Below are positions 7,012 through 14,826 of a stretch of 64,000 nt of DNA, one piece after another. The notes under the pieces are model-generated. The model saw only the letters and a list, made by a program, of their open reading frames with translations. It was not told the DNA's origin and did not search any database. This DNA is from Paenibacillus wynnii (GTDB lineage Bacteria; Bacillota; Bacilli; Paenibacillales; Paenibacillaceae). The DNA lies in contig NZ_JQCR01000001.1 in assembly GCF_000757885.1 (NCBI RefSeq), forward strand, positions 186,001 to 250,000, given 5' to 3'. Made by a program: the position numbers and the translations under genes. Position 1 is the first letter of the stretch. The number at the start of each line of letters is the position of its first letter.

Positions 7012-7422
7012 CCTTCTATACATAAAAATAACCCAAGATATCCCGTTTGTAAACTTTTTCTTTTTATTAAAAAAAGTGAAACGCATGTTCGCAATTGACG
7101 TACTACTATTATATAAAGAACGGACAACTCACCGCCCGATTAAGCGAAGTCGTCCGTAAGTGTTCCGTAAGAATTTGGCGCTTCCTACGTTGTTACACGC
7201 AGTATTGACGTACTACGTGTGGTGTTAGCGGCTGGCTGGCGCTGGTAAGGGGCTTTACACTGTAAATACCCCGCGTGGCGATCCGACCGGCAGCAACCGG
7301 TAGGCGCGGAAAGGGTGTCGCTTGAATCTACACCGTCAACGTTGGCGCGTTGAGCGGCGGTAATAATCGGCTTCTCCGGCGTTCATGTTGGCGCATAAAC
7401 GAACCATCATCGAAGATAAGCG
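7012..7422. other. Non-coding stretch with a 13-bp direct repeat; possible replication or control region
   Basis: No convincing gene is visible in roughly 400 bases. ATTGACGTACTAC occurs twice (7094-7106 and 7204-7216), 110 bases apart. The first copy precedes an AT-rich TATTATATAAA run, which could melt easily. Between 7230 and 7320 the sequence is GC-rich with short inverted repeats (ACCGGCAGCAACCGGT). Its place beside the primase operon would fit an origin or regulatory region; this is inference only. Confidence 0.3.
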
Positions 7423-7536
7423 TTACCCGAGGCGGACACCTACGGGATTAAACTTAATCTCCGCCCATGTATCGTTAACTTCGCGGATGTACAGTCGGCG
7501 GCGGTCCTTACGGGCGAGTCTACGCGCATACTTCAT
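7423..7536 (-). CDS. Basic phage miniprotein (37 aa)
   Basis: The ATG overlaps the end of the upstream gene and has GAGG eight bases before it. The product starts MKYARRLARKDRRRLYIREV and is strongly basic in its first half, followed by a short beta-like tail (TWAEIKFNPVGVRLG). Nucleic-acid binding is plausible from charge. The gene is supported by its start signals and coupling, not by homology. Confidence 0.45.
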   Translation of the reverse strand: MKYARRLARKDRRRLYIREVNDTWAEIKFNPVGVRLG

Positions 7537-7795
7537 GTAGAATAACCTCTGTTTCTACCGGTACGATGAATCCGATATCTTCGGCTTGAATAGCGGAAAT
7601 TTCAATGACGTTAGCAACGGATCTACGATCAATGGTAGGTAATGCGCGAAAGAATGCGCCAGGAAGGACACATATTTGTTGGCGGCGGTGTTTACTATTT
7701 GCGTGGAAGGTTGAGTCGAGTTTTGTGACGATGAAGTTTCCGGTTCTGCAGTCGCGTGCGTATCCGATTTCAATCGTTTTTGGCGCTTTTACCAT
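7520..7795 (-). CDS. Small phage early protein (91 aa)
   Basis: The ATG at 7793-7795 has GGAGG six bases upstream, better than the upstream in-frame ATG, which almost touches its own ribosome binding site. The protein starts MVKAPKTIEIGYARDCRTGN and is rich in beta-strand residues toward the end (GFIVPVETEVILHEV). No known family is recognised. The stretch 7796-7914 between this gene and the next holds no well-supported gene. Confidence 0.55.
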   Translation of the reverse strand: MVKAPKTIEIGYARDCRTGNFIVTKLDSTFHANSKHRRQQICVLPGAFFRALPTIDRRSVANVIEISAIQAEDIGFIVPVETEVILHEVCA

Positions 7796-7914
7796 GAATG
7801 ACCTCCGCGTTTTAAGCCCGACGGCTATTATGTGTTGCGGATTCCCGCGACGTCCCCTCAAACATGAGGGCAGCGTTTCGACCCGTATCCCTCGGGCCAT
7901 CATCAGGCGGAACG

Positions 7915-8244
7915 TCATAACTCCAAATTCAATTCCAGCAGCGGGGCGGCAACCAAATCACGCACGATAAATTCCAGCGCGGTTATGGCGGCCCACCGTT
8001 CAATCAGCGCCGGGATCACGTCGGCGGCTACGTTCTCCGCGAGGATTGTGCCGGCGTCTTCGTTGCTGGCGGTGAAATATTCCGGATCAACTTCGCTACG
8101 GCGGACTTCATGCGCCCATAGCAGCCCTTCCGATACGAACAGCGCCCGGTCCTCTCCGATAAGGTACGCCGGCAACGTCTCGGACAGCGGTTCCTCGTCC
8201 TCCGGGTCGTACATGAAGACCAGCGTTATTAACTTCGCGCTCAC
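7915..8244 (-). CDS. Acidic phage early protein (109 aa)
   Basis: The GTG start follows AGAGGTG, and it overlaps the stop of the preceding membrane miniprotein. The product is acidic (pattern YDPEDEEPLSETLP) with a helical hydrophobic C-terminal half (AADVIPALIERWAAITALEF). Small acidic early phage proteins are often inhibitors or DNA mimics, but nothing here proves that. Confidence 0.55.
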   Translation of the reverse strand: MSAKLITLVFMYDPEDEEPLSETLPAYLIGEDRALFVSEGLLWAHEVRRSEVDPEYFTASNEDAGTILAENVAADVIPALIERWAAITALEFIVRDLVAAPLLELNLEL

Positions 8245-8411
8245 AGAAACACCTCTTTTACAAACAATCCAAGGAGAACGACAGAAGCCTTTGCGAAAGG
8301 CCAGATAGCGGATTTAATCATAGTGCGGCGGTTCTTTGCGGCTGTACGACCGGCTGCGCGGGATGGATACGAAGTGGCTTCGCTAGTGGTTAACGGTATC
8401 AGATTGGGCAT
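8241..8411 (-). CDS. Single-pass membrane miniprotein (56 aa), first early gene
   Basis: AAAGGAGG precedes the ATG at 8409-8411. The product has a polar N-terminus (MPNLIPLTTSEATSYPS), a basic patch (GRTAAKNRRTMIK), and a hydrophobic stretch (SAIWPFAKASVVLLGLFV) that would span the membrane. It is the first gene after the leftward promoter and its stop overlaps the next start. Function unknown. Confidence 0.55.
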   Translation of the reverse strand: MPNLIPLTTSEATSYPSRAAGRTAAKNRRTMIKSAIWPFAKASVVLLGLFVKEVFL

Positions 8412-8446
8412 TGAGGTAATCCTCCTTTATAATGTTGAAACCTTAT

Positions 8447-8475
8447 GTTATAATCTGCGTATAACTTTGTAACAA
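8447..8475 (-). promoter_or_regulatory. Leftward early promoter
   Basis: On the minus strand TTGTTA (8470-8475) and TATAAC (8447-8452) are 17 bases apart, upstream of the 56-residue membrane protein gene. Its -35 overlaps the -35 of the rightward promoter, so the two are mutually exclusive in geometry. Confidence 0.6.
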
Positions 8476-8495
8476 GATATCATGTAAACTAGATT
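8467..8495 (+). promoter_or_regulatory. Rightward repressor promoter
   Basis: TTGTAA (8467-8472) and TAGATT (8490-8495) are 17 bases apart, about 80 bases before the repressor start. The -10 overlaps the left operator half-site, so autoregulation is likely. Confidence 0.45.
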
Positions 8496-8553
8496 ACTTG
8501 TTAACTTGTGCTCATCATAACCCACACTCCGGAATGTTGTCAACTAGTTTACA
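8483..8553. promoter_or_regulatory. Inverted operator half-sites TGTAAACTAG / CTAGTTTACA
   Basis: TGTAAACTAG at 8483-8492 and its exact reverse complement at 8544-8553 flank the repressor leader, and a GTTAAC-centred palindrome lies between them. This is the arrangement expected for binding of the adjacent XRE repressor. Confidence 0.55.
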
Positions 8554-8575
8554 CGAATTTATTGGAGGAATTTTT

Positions 8576-8794
8576 GTGATTAGATTTTCATTGGATAAGC
8601 TCATGAAAGAGCGGGGATTAGAACAGAAGGAGATTGTAGAAATTTCCGGTATCAATCGCAACACAATTAAGGCGCTCGCTAATAACGCAAACAACCGGAT
8701 CGACTTTCCGACGCTTGATAAGCTCTGCCGTAAACTTGGCGTTAAGCCGGGCGATTTGATCGAATACATAGACGAAGAAGACCGCGCCGAATAA
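8576..8794 (+). CDS. XRE-family repressor (72 aa), lysogeny regulator
   Basis: The only plus-strand gene of the element. GTG at 8576 has GGAGG at the right distance; an upstream ATG would run through the operator. The product is nearly all helix-turn-helix: LDKLMKERGLEQKEIVEISG, NRNTIKALAN, then FPTLDKLCRKLGVKPGDLIEY, the HTH_26/Cro pattern of short repressors. It faces the leftward early promoter across shared operators, so it should keep the element silent. It lacks a LexA-like cleavage domain, so induction would need another trigger. Confidence 0.8.
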   Translation: MIRFSLDKLMKERGLEQKEIVEISGINRNTIKALANNANNRIDFPTLDKLCRKLGVKPGDLIEYIDEEDRAE

Positions 8795-8810
8795 CGGTAG
8801 CGGTCTTTTC
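8778..8810 (+). terminator. Repressor gene terminator
   Basis: AAGACCGC (8778-8785) pairs exactly with GCGGTCTT (8800-8807) and T/C bases follow. The left arm is the end of the coding region. Confidence 0.7.
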
Positions 8811-8829
8811 TTTCCTTTCGTAGATAAAA

Positions 8830-8866
8830 AAACATAAATATACCTATTAATAGGCAAAACGTACAT
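8830..8866 (-). repeat. Repeated ~30-bp motif, copy 3 (diverged)
   Basis: On the minus strand it reads GTACGTTTTGCCT and then ATTAATAGGTATATTTATG. It keeps the GTACG, TTGC and AATAG..(T)ATTTAT blocks and contains the palindrome CTATTAATAG. It lies just downstream of the repressor terminator. Confidence 0.5.
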
Positions 8867-9011
8867 TAAGGAATCAGCGGAACTGAGCGCCCATGTTACG
8901 TAGAAATCACCGCGAATTAGACGTTCTACGTCGGACCCTACCGTTAATACTCCGGACTGTTTACGTAGGCTAATTCACGGTGAAAACACGGTAAAACGAG
9001 CGATATATGCA

Positions 9012-9050
9012 AAGAAAAAACCGGTCGGCCCTACGTAGGCTTCCCGGCTT
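9012..9050 (-). terminator. Terminator after the intact recombinase
   Basis: Leftward from the recombinase stop, a CCGG...CCGG hairpin containing the palindrome CCTACGTAGG leads into TTTTTT. The same CCTACGTAGG core recurs in part nearby (TTACGTAGG), so it may also be a binding site. The stretch 8811-9011 holds no gene. Confidence 0.45.
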
Positions 9051-9057
9051 GATTGCG

Positions 9058-10005
9058 TTAATTGAATATCGAGCTGACGGGCGAGAATTTATCGTGCTGC
9101 TTCGATATATCCGCCTGAAACATTTCCGTGTATAGTTGCGCCATATGCAGCGATTTGTGACCCATGATGCGCATCAAACTTACCACGTCGCCCCCGTTGA
9201 GCACGTAATTTCTAGCGAACGTATAGCGCAGAGTATGGCACGATACACGAACGCCCTTTATTCCGGCTATCTTGCCGTAGTCGGATATGTCCTCTTGAAT
9301 CGTACGCCTTCTAAGCGGCTGACCGTCGATGTTTAAGAAGAAGACGGAAGATTCGCTCTCACCGCGCAATTCCAGGTATTCGCGCATATGAACAGCGAGA
9401 AGATCGCTAAATGGAACGAGTCTCTCCTTCCGCCCCTTCCCGAAAACTTTAATGACGCGTTCCTGCCAGTATACGCCCTCAACATCGAACGATAACGCTT
9501 CTTCTAAACGAATACCAGTATCAAGGATTAAGAGTAAGAACACGTAATTGCGATAGCCGGCCGGTGTCGAGCGGTTGGGTACGTTAAGTAACGCCTTTAC
9601 TTGATCGCGGCTTAGTGTGCGGAGTACCCGCTTTTCTTCCGCGAGCTTATCGACCAACTCCATTGGGTTCACCGTCAGATTACCGGTGCTGCTAAGGAAA
9701 TTAAAGAATGCCCGCAAGCTACGTATGTACTTATTGATCGTTGGCGCGCTGTTACCTTCGTCCATTCTCGTTTGAATAAACTCCTGAATGTCCTCAACGA
9801 TGATATCGTCTATTTTTTCGATAATATTCTCGTCTAAAAATTCGCTGAACTTATTGAGAGCTTGACTATACGATGCCACCGTATTCTCAGTCAAGTTCTT
9901 TAGTTTGCGCGATTTTATGAACATGGCTGCTGCTTCGTGCATGCCAGGTCTTTCCTTAGTCTCGCGCGATTCAAGTATTAATTTCCTTTTTGCCTTGTAG
10001 TCCAT
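9058..10005 (-). CDS. Tyrosine recombinase/integrase (315 aa)
   Basis: Residues 22-105 form the SAM-like core-binding domain (helices around NTVASYSQALNKFSEFL). The catalytic domain carries R166 (TGIRLEEAL), K190 (GKGRKERLVP), H257 and R260 (CHTLRYTFA), H283 (MGHKS) and the nucleophile Y292 (LYTEM), so all the active-site residues are present. The length and motif style are XerC/D-like rather than large-serine. AGGGGG precedes the ATG. It probably integrates and excises this element, with the neighbouring broken copy as a former partner. Confidence 0.9.
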   Translation of the reverse strand: MDYKAKRKLILESRETKERPGMHEAAAMFIKSRKLKNLTENTVASYSQALNKFSEFLDENIIEKIDDIIVEDIQEFIQTRMDEGNSAPTINKYIRSLRAFFNFLSSTGNLTVNPMELVDKLAEEKRVLRTLSRDQVKALLNVPNRSTPAGYRNYVFLLLILDTGIRLEEALSFDVEGVYWQERVIKVFGKGRKERLVPFSDLLAVHMREYLELRGESESSVFFLNIDGQPLRRRTIQEDISDYGKIAGIKGVRVSCHTLRYTFARNYVLNGGDVVSLMRIMGHKSLHMAQLYTEMFQADISKQHDKFSPVSSIFN

Positions 10006-10056
10006 ATGTACAATCCCCCTCGTTATGTTACCGAAAGGCTACCACAAAACAGTAAA

Positions 10057-10097
10057 CAGAGAAAGCGCCCGATCCGCGAAGGACTGAGCGCTTTTCT
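10057..10097 (-). terminator. Terminator after the broken recombinase
   Basis: Arms AAAGCGC (10062-10068 region) and GCGCTTT (10087-10093 region) flank a loop just past the stop codon. It separates the two recombinase genes. Confidence 0.4.
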
Positions 10098-11130
10098 TAT
10101 TTGCGTTTATTTAAAAACCGATCGGCTGGCGAAAACGAATCGTGACTCTTCCGCATATCTCCCGTATCCATTTGGATATAACGCCTCATCGTACGAATGT
10201 CAGACCATCCGCCCATTTTCTGTAGCGTGAACGGATCAGCTCCGTTAAGTATCATAGCGCGAGCCCACGTATGACGGTAAACGTGCGCTGTCATTTTCTT
10301 ACCGGATACGCCGGCCTTCTCTCCGTAATATTTCAGCCGCTTATTAAAGTGTGTATCCGTTAGAGGTTCGCCAAATGACGACATAAACAGGCGCTCCGTT
10401 GTGAAGAACTGGCGGTTTTCTTCGACGAGCTGTAGCAACAATTTCGCCGTCTGACTGGAAATCGGAACCATGCGCGGCTTGCGGTTCTTATTCAATTCTC
10501 CCGGCAACACTATAAATCGCGTCTGAAAGTCGATATCCGTTACGCGAATCTTAAGCAATTCCGATATTCTAAGGCCGGAATCCAAAATCGTTACGATCGC
10601 GACATAATCCCGAAACCCTACGAAATCGCGCTGGTTGGGTTGCGCAAGTATTGCCTTAACCTCATCGTCCGTTAAGCAGTTTGTCAAGTCTACGTCCTGA
10701 CGGATTAGCTTCACCTTCGTAAACGGATTGACTTCGAGTAGCTCGTCCCGCTCAAGTTGATTAAATATCGCTTTAAGCGTTCGCAGACGGATATTGACCG
10801 TTGTATCCGATAGGCCGACTTCATTCGGTCTTCGGAAATATACTTATGACCCTCATAACGTACCTGGTCGTATTTCATAAACGAAATGTGGTCCCGAACC
10901 ATAGCAGTTGTAATATCCCCTGCGAACTCTACCTCCGGATACTTATCGCGTAGCCATTTAATGAAGTAACCGTAATGCTTTCCGTAATCTACTAATGTCC
11001 GATCGCGCAATCCCTCAACCCGTTTCGCATTAATCGCGAAGTCTAACGCTTGGTCGAGTGTGATTCTCGGAAACTCCTTTAACGTGCGGGCTCCGTTGGG
11101 AACACGCCGCGTACGTTTATTTAACGACAT
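10097..11130 (-). pseudogene. Second tyrosine recombinase, broken by a frameshift
   Basis: An ATG at 11128-11130 with GGAGGT upstream opens the N-terminal core-binding part (RTRRVPNGARTLKEFPRITL). It runs to YISEDR, after which its frame turns into Arg/Ser-rich nonsense. From about 10826 leftward a shifted frame carries the expected continuation (NEVGLSDTTVNIRLRTLKAI, then the catalytic domain). That domain keeps R (SGLRISELL), H-x-x-R (HVYRHTWA), GGWSD and Y (RRYIQM). The shift falls in the shared open stretch near 10821-10850 and looks like one lost base; no canonical slippery heptamer is seen. A truncated catalytic half could still be made from an internal ATG. Confidence 0.75.
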
Positions 11131-11178
11131 AAAAACGACCTCCAATACGTATTAGTCGCGGACTAAATTACGTTGTAG

Positions 11179-11260
11179 AGGCCGTAATCCACAACCCACA
11201 AACGGCCTTTTATGGCTTGTTAACGCCAGGCTTTCGGGATTGTTAACGTTCAATTTCACC
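11179..11260. repeat. TTGTTAACG direct repeats beside the integrase genes
   Basis: TTGTTAACG occurs at 11217-11225 and 11240-11248, 23 bases apart, and a GCTAACG variant lies near 11297. Such spaced repeats next to an integrase often are arm-type binding sites. A hairpin AGGCCG...CGGCCTTTT precedes them near 11178-11212. The position between the recombinases and the host Fe-S gene fits an attachment region. Confidence 0.4.
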
Positions 11261-11353
11261 ATGTAATCCGCAGCTCCAAACGCTTGTTCGCGAGTGGCTA
11301 ACGTATCGGCTACCGTTCAGATCAGCGGAGTTAAAACCGCGCTACTATGCGGT

Positions 11354-11713
11354 TTAACAAGGTTCCTCATTCGGCTTCCCTGCATCTTCCTTCGTCCGGA
11401 AACTCGATCCACAGCCGCATGTAGCTGTCGCATTCGGGTTGTTGATGGTGAAGCCCCCGGTCATGCCGGATTCCTCAAAATCGATTTCAAGACCGTCCAG
11501 ATAGCGCAGATTTTCCTTCTCTACCACTACCTTCAGTCCTTCAATATCCATATATACGTCCTGCTCGCTTTCGTTATCATCGAAGCCCATTGCGTAGGAG
11601 AAACCGCTGCATCCGCCGGGCGATACACCAAGACGAAGAAACATATTAGGCGTTTCCTGTTCAGCCAGCATGATTTTTAGTTGTTCAGCAGCCGTTTCAC
11701 TGATATTTATCAT
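11354..11713 (-). CDS. yutM: A-type Fe-S cluster carrier (YutM/ErpA/HesB family)
   Basis: The 119-residue protein has the A-type carrier layout: LRLGVSPGGCSGFSYAMGF with C35, then near the end CGCGSSF with C99 and C101. These three cysteines bind or pass on Fe-S clusters to apo-proteins. AAGGAGG precedes the ATG. In Bacillus the homologue yutM lies near yutI, yuzB and yutJ, which are also neighbours here. The stop codon sits inside an imperfect inverted repeat (GTTAAACCGC... GCGGTTTTAAC at 11331-11356), which may serve as terminator or as the element insertion site. Confidence 0.92.
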   Translation of the reverse strand: MINISETAAEQLKIMLAEQETPNMFLRLGVSPGGCSGFSYAMGFDDNESEQDVYMDIEGLKVVVEKENLRYLDGLEIDFEESGMTGGFTINNPNATATCGCGSSFRTKEDAGKPNEEPC

Positions 11714-11876
11714 AGTCTTATCCTCCTTAAAAGTGTAGCATCACATGCTTATCTAATGACCTTTCGGTCAAAAGTTATTATATATATTAAATTCAGTATA
11801 CTCCACTCTTCCCCTTCCCTCAAGTCACACCTGCCTCTTAAGAGGTTGGCTCCCAATTGTTGTGTGGTCTGAGCTG

Positions 11877-11905
11877 TTGCTCCCCTTCTGAGAGAGGTTT
11901 ATAAT
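11877..11905 (+). promoter_or_regulatory. Promoter of mqnE
   Basis: TTGCTC (11877-11882) and a perfect TATAAT (11900-11905) are 17 bases apart, about 60 bases before the mqnE start. Confidence 0.65.
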
Positions 11906-11968
11906 AGGGAAAGCGACAAGGCGTAAAAATTCGGAATTTTGTCACGTAATACTTTCAGGAGGAATCAT

Positions 11969-13075
11969 ATGTCTACTCTAATAACACCCCAGACGGATGC
12001 CAAGATGGCAGCTATTATCGAGAAAGTCCGCAGTGGCAAAAGATTAAATTTGGAAGATGGCGTTTATTTATATGAGAGTAATGACCTGTTGACGATTGGC
12101 CAGCTGGCTAATGAGGTCAATCTTCGAAAGAACGGGAATAAAGTATATTTTATCGAAAACATGAGTTTGTATTTCACGAATGTGTGTGAATCTCACTGCG
12201 CATTCTGCAATTTCCGCAAGGATGACGGTGAAGAAGGCGCATATACGCTTTCGGGTCAGGAAATGGTGCAATATGTCGAACAGCATATTCATCCCGGTGT
12301 ACGTGAGTTCCATATTGTCGGAGGCCATAATGATAAGGTTCCCTTCCAATACTATGTTGATTCGCTCAAAGCATTGAGTGAACGGTTCCCCGATGTAACT
12401 TTAAAGGCTTACACCGCGGCGGAGATTGACTTTTTCACCCGGATTAGCGGGCTTAGTATTCGCGAAGTGCTGGAACAGCTGCGTGCAGCAGGGTTAAAGA
12501 CTCTTACAGGCGGCGGTGCAGAAATTCTGTCCGACCAATACCGTCAAAAAATGCGCGTCGATAAAGCAAATGTTGAAGAATATCTTGAGGTCCACCGGAC
12601 AGCGCATAATCTGGGGATGAGAACTCATACCACTATGCTCTACGGTTCCATTGAATCCCGTGAAGACCGCATTAAGCATATGCTGCAAATTCGTGATCTA
12701 CAGGATGAAACCAATGGTTTCATGGTATTTATCCCTTTGTCTATGCAGCCTAAGAATAAAAATGCCGGTATTATGCGCCGCAACTCTGCTTATGAGGATC
12801 TTAGAACAATTGCGGTCAGCCGATTAATGTTAGACAACTTCGACCATATTAAAGCTTACTTCATTAATATCGGAGCACAGCTTACTCAGGTTGCTCTCAG
12901 CTTTGGTGCGTCTGACGTACACGGTACGATTATTAAAGAACGTATTAGCCATGCAGCCGGTGCTTTAACACCGGAAGGCCTTACCCGCGATGAACTGATC
13001 TGGTTGGTGAAGGGTGCCGGTCGGATTCCGGTAGAACGTGATACCTTCTATAACGAAATTAAAGTATACGAATAA
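11969..13075 (+). CDS. mqnE: Aminofutalosine synthase (radical SAM), futalosine menaquinone pathway
   Basis: The start is the ATG after AGGAGGAATCAT. The 368-residue protein has the radical-SAM cluster C73-x3-C77-x2-C80 (CESHCAFC), followed by FHIVGGHNDKVPFQYY, a TGGGAEILSD motif and LQDETNGFMVFIPL, which together point to MqnE rather than MqnC. MqnE joins the chorismate-derived carboxyvinyloxy-benzoate to SAM-derived adenosyl to give aminofutalosine. The following gene is an NDH-2-type dehydrogenase that would use menaquinone, and a UbiD-type gene lies 6 kb away. Confidence is high for the family, slightly lower for MqnE versus close relatives. Confidence 0.88.
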   Translation: MSTLITPQTDAKMAAIIEKVRSGKRLNLEDGVYLYESNDLLTIGQLANEVNLRKNGNKVYFIENMSLYFTNVCESHCAFCNFRKDDGEEGAYTLSGQEMVQYVEQHIHPGVREFHIVGGHNDKVPFQYYVDSLKALSERFPDVTLKAYTAAEIDFFTRISGLSIREVLEQLRAAGLKTLTGGGAEILSDQYRQKMRVDKANVEEYLEVHRTAHNLGMRTHTTMLYGSIESREDRIKHMLQIRDLQDETNGFMVFIPLSMQPKNKNAGIMRRNSAYEDLRTIAVSRLMLDNFDHIKAYFINIGAQLTQVALSFGASDVHGTIIKERISHAAGALTPEGLTRDELIWLVKGAGRIPVERDTFYNEIKVYE

Positions 13076-13113
13076 TCGACTGTAACGCCATATTCGAAAG
13101 GAAGATCGGTAAG

Positions 13114-14175
13114 ATGAGAACATTGCTCGTCCTCGGCGGCGGTTACGGCGGCCTAGCCCTCATCCAAGAATTAATAGATCACCATCTCCCCCATGACGTG
13201 GAAATTGTCTTAGTGGATCGAATGCCCTATCAGGGAATAAAAACAGAATATTATGCTCTGGCAGCAGGTACCGTAACGGACTGCGACCTCCGCATCCAGT
13301 TTCCAGTACATCCCCGTCTTACTGTCCGTTATGGCGAAGTAGGATCTATTGATTTGGAGAGCAGGCTGGTATTTCTGGAAACCGGTGAGCCGATTTCTTA
13401 TGATATTCTAGCCATTGCTCTGGGATGTACGGATAATTATCATAACATTCCGGGCGCAGATCAATATACCTGTAGTATTCAGACGTTCTCGGGTACTAGG
13501 GATACGTACCGTCGCCTGAACGACGTCAGACCCTATGGTACGGTTAATATTGTAGGAGGAGGGTTAAGCGGCGTAGAACTGGCTGCAGAGCTGCGTGAAA
13601 GCCGCCCAGACCTGAATATCTCTATCTTGGATCGTGGTGAACGTGTCTTATCTTCTTTCCCGGCAAAGCTCTCGCAATATGTAGAGGAATGGTTCAGCGA
13701 ACATCAGGTGGAAACGCTTGGGGGAATTTCTGTTTCCCATGTAGAGAAGGATGCCATATATAATGGCACGCAGGCAATTGCTTCCGACATTACCGTCTGG
13801 ACCGCCGGCATTCAGCCTGTTCAGGTTGTTCAAAAGCTTGAGCTTGCCAAAGATCGCGGTGGACGAATCATTCTAGGAGAGCATTATCAGGTGCCTGATT
13901 ATCCGGAGGTTTATGTGATCGGAGATTGTGCCAGCCTGCCGTTTGCACCCAGCGCTCAAGCCGCTGGAGCACAAGGTGAGCAGGTTGCACAAATTATACG
14001 GGCTCTATGGCGTAATGAGACACCCAAGCTGCATCCTATCCGCTTAAAAGGGACTCTAGGTTCATTGGGTAAGAACTCCGGCTTTGGGCAAATGGGTCAA
14101 CGTTCCGTAATGGGACGAGTTCCGCGTATTCTAAAAAGCGGTGTGTTATGGATGTCCAAACGCCATTTTGGTTAA
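13114..14175 (+). CDS. yutJ: NAD(P)/FAD-dependent oxidoreductase, NDH-2-like (YutJ)
   Basis: The 353-residue protein opens with an FAD-binding Rossmann motif (VLGGGYGGLAL), has a second dinucleotide site (NIVGGGLSGVELAAELRE) and the late FAD motif VYVIGDCASLPF. This is the pyridine nucleotide-disulfide oxidoreductase family containing type II NADH dehydrogenases, which pass electrons from NADH to quinone without pumping protons. It follows mqnE by 38 bases with GAAAGGAAG as ribosome binding site, so co-transcription is likely. The gene symbol follows Bacillus synteny. Confidence 0.85.
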   Translation: MRTLLVLGGGYGGLALIQELIDHHLPHDVEIVLVDRMPYQGIKTEYYALAAGTVTDCDLRIQFPVHPRLTVRYGEVGSIDLESRLVFLETGEPISYDILAIALGCTDNYHNIPGADQYTCSIQTFSGTRDTYRRLNDVRPYGTVNIVGGGLSGVELAAELRESRPDLNISILDRGERVLSSFPAKLSQYVEEWFSEHQVETLGGISVSHVEKDAIYNGTQAIASDITVWTAGIQPVQVVQKLELAKDRGGRIILGEHYQVPDYPEVYVIGDCASLPFAPSAQAAGAQGEQVAQIIRALWRNETPKLHPIRLKGTLGSLGKNSGFGQMGQRSVMGRVPRILKSGVLWMSKRHFG

Positions 14176-14185
14176 AATATAAACT

Positions 14186-14440
14186 TCAATCGAGATCAAG
14201 GTTGTCCCAGGCTTCGAGCTCCTTAATCTTGGTGTTGATGGCTTCCTCCAGCTCTTCAGGGGAGTCGGCTTCAATAATTTCACCATTGAGCATGGCGAAC
14301 GGCGACAAGTAGCATTGACCGCAATTATTAAGGCAGCCATATTCAATTACATCGTAATCCGGGTTTTGCTCAAGCTTATGCATTAACTTATCTGTACCGT
14401 GACCTAGGTTACTGGCACAAAATTCAATAATTGGTCTCAT
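14186..14440 (-). CDS. yuzB: YuzB-family protein (DUF1450)
   Basis: The 84-residue protein begins MRPIIEFCASNLGHGTDKLM and has CLNNCGQCYLSPFAMLNG, the cysteine pattern of the YuzB family, which resembles thioredoxin-like ferredoxins. AGGGAG precedes the ATG. It lies convergent with yutJ and divergent from the NifU-like gene, as part of the same Fe-S related cluster. The biochemical role is unknown. Confidence 0.85.
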   Translation of the reverse strand: MRPIIEFCASNLGHGTDKLMHKLEQNPDYDVIEYGCLNNCGQCYLSPFAMLNGEIIEADSPEELEEAINTKIKELEAWDNLDLD

Positions 14441-14522
14441 GTTGATCTCCCTATTCGGTCCAAACCATTTTATTTTTTAACTTTTTGTACTATAATGAAC
14501 TTACGAAAGGAGTGATTGAGAA

Positions 14523-14771
14523 ATGAGTGAGAATACACAAAGCACCACCATGTATGATGAAGTGCTGGAAGTACTCGATAAGCTTCGTCCCTTCCTGCAA
14601 CGCGATGGCGGAGACGTCGAACTGATCGATGTGGAAGACGGCATCGTTAAGTTGAAATTGATGGGTGCCTGCGGTAGCTGCCCAAGCTCCACCATTACGT
14701 TAAAAGCCGGGATTGAACGCGCCCTTGTTGAAGAAGTAGAAGGCGTAGAAGAAGTTGTTCAAGTATTCTAA
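14523..14771 (+). CDS. yutI: NifU-like Fe-S scaffold C-terminal domain protein (YutI)
   Basis: The 82-residue protein matches the NifU C-terminal domain: [20 protein letters not shown] followed by [19 protein letters not shown] with the CxxC that holds a cluster. Such proteins build or deliver Fe-S clusters. AAAGGAG lies before the ATG, and a strong terminator follows. It pairs functionally with the YutM-type carrier 2.8 kb upstream. Confidence 0.92.
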   Translation: MSENTQSTTMYDEVLEVLDKLRPFLQRDGGDVELIDVEDGIVKLKLMGACGSCPSSTITLKAGIERALVEEVEGVEEVVQVF

Positions 14772-14787
14772 TCCCGCCCATATAAAC

Positions 14788-14826
14788 ATCCCGGTTCTTC
14801 TGTTTTCAGAAGGCCGGGATTTTTTT
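14788..14826 (+). terminator. Terminator after yutI
   Basis: ATCCCGG...CCGGGAT stem with an inner CTTCTG/AGAAG pairing and a TTTTTT tail. Confidence 0.85.

Larger units (their letters stand above)
1..11340. mobile_element. Integrated phage-like element, integrase-proximal end
   Basis: The stretch combines two tyrosine recombinase genes, an XRE repressor with divergent promoters, a primase/winged-helix replication pair, many tiny overlapping genes read leftward, and a tape measure gene at the window edge. Codon choice (CGN, ACG, TAC rich) differs from the core genes that begin at 11,354. The right boundary is inferred to lie just beyond the recombinases and next to the end of the Fe-S assembly gene; the left boundary is outside the window. 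No direct att repeats can be verified because the other end is not visible. Confidence 0.85.

Noticed and set aside
7330..7420. 23-residue leftward frame starting MVRLCANMNA
   Set aside because: No ribosome binding site and no conserved feature.
7796..7918. N-terminal extension (MTFRLMMARG) of the 91-residue early protein
   Set aside because: Its ATG is only two bases from GGAG, while the downstream ATG has a perfect GGAGG at six bases.
10097..11145. Programmed frameshift in the second recombinase
   Set aside because: No slippery heptamer or following stem is visible at the shift; a plain mutation is simpler.
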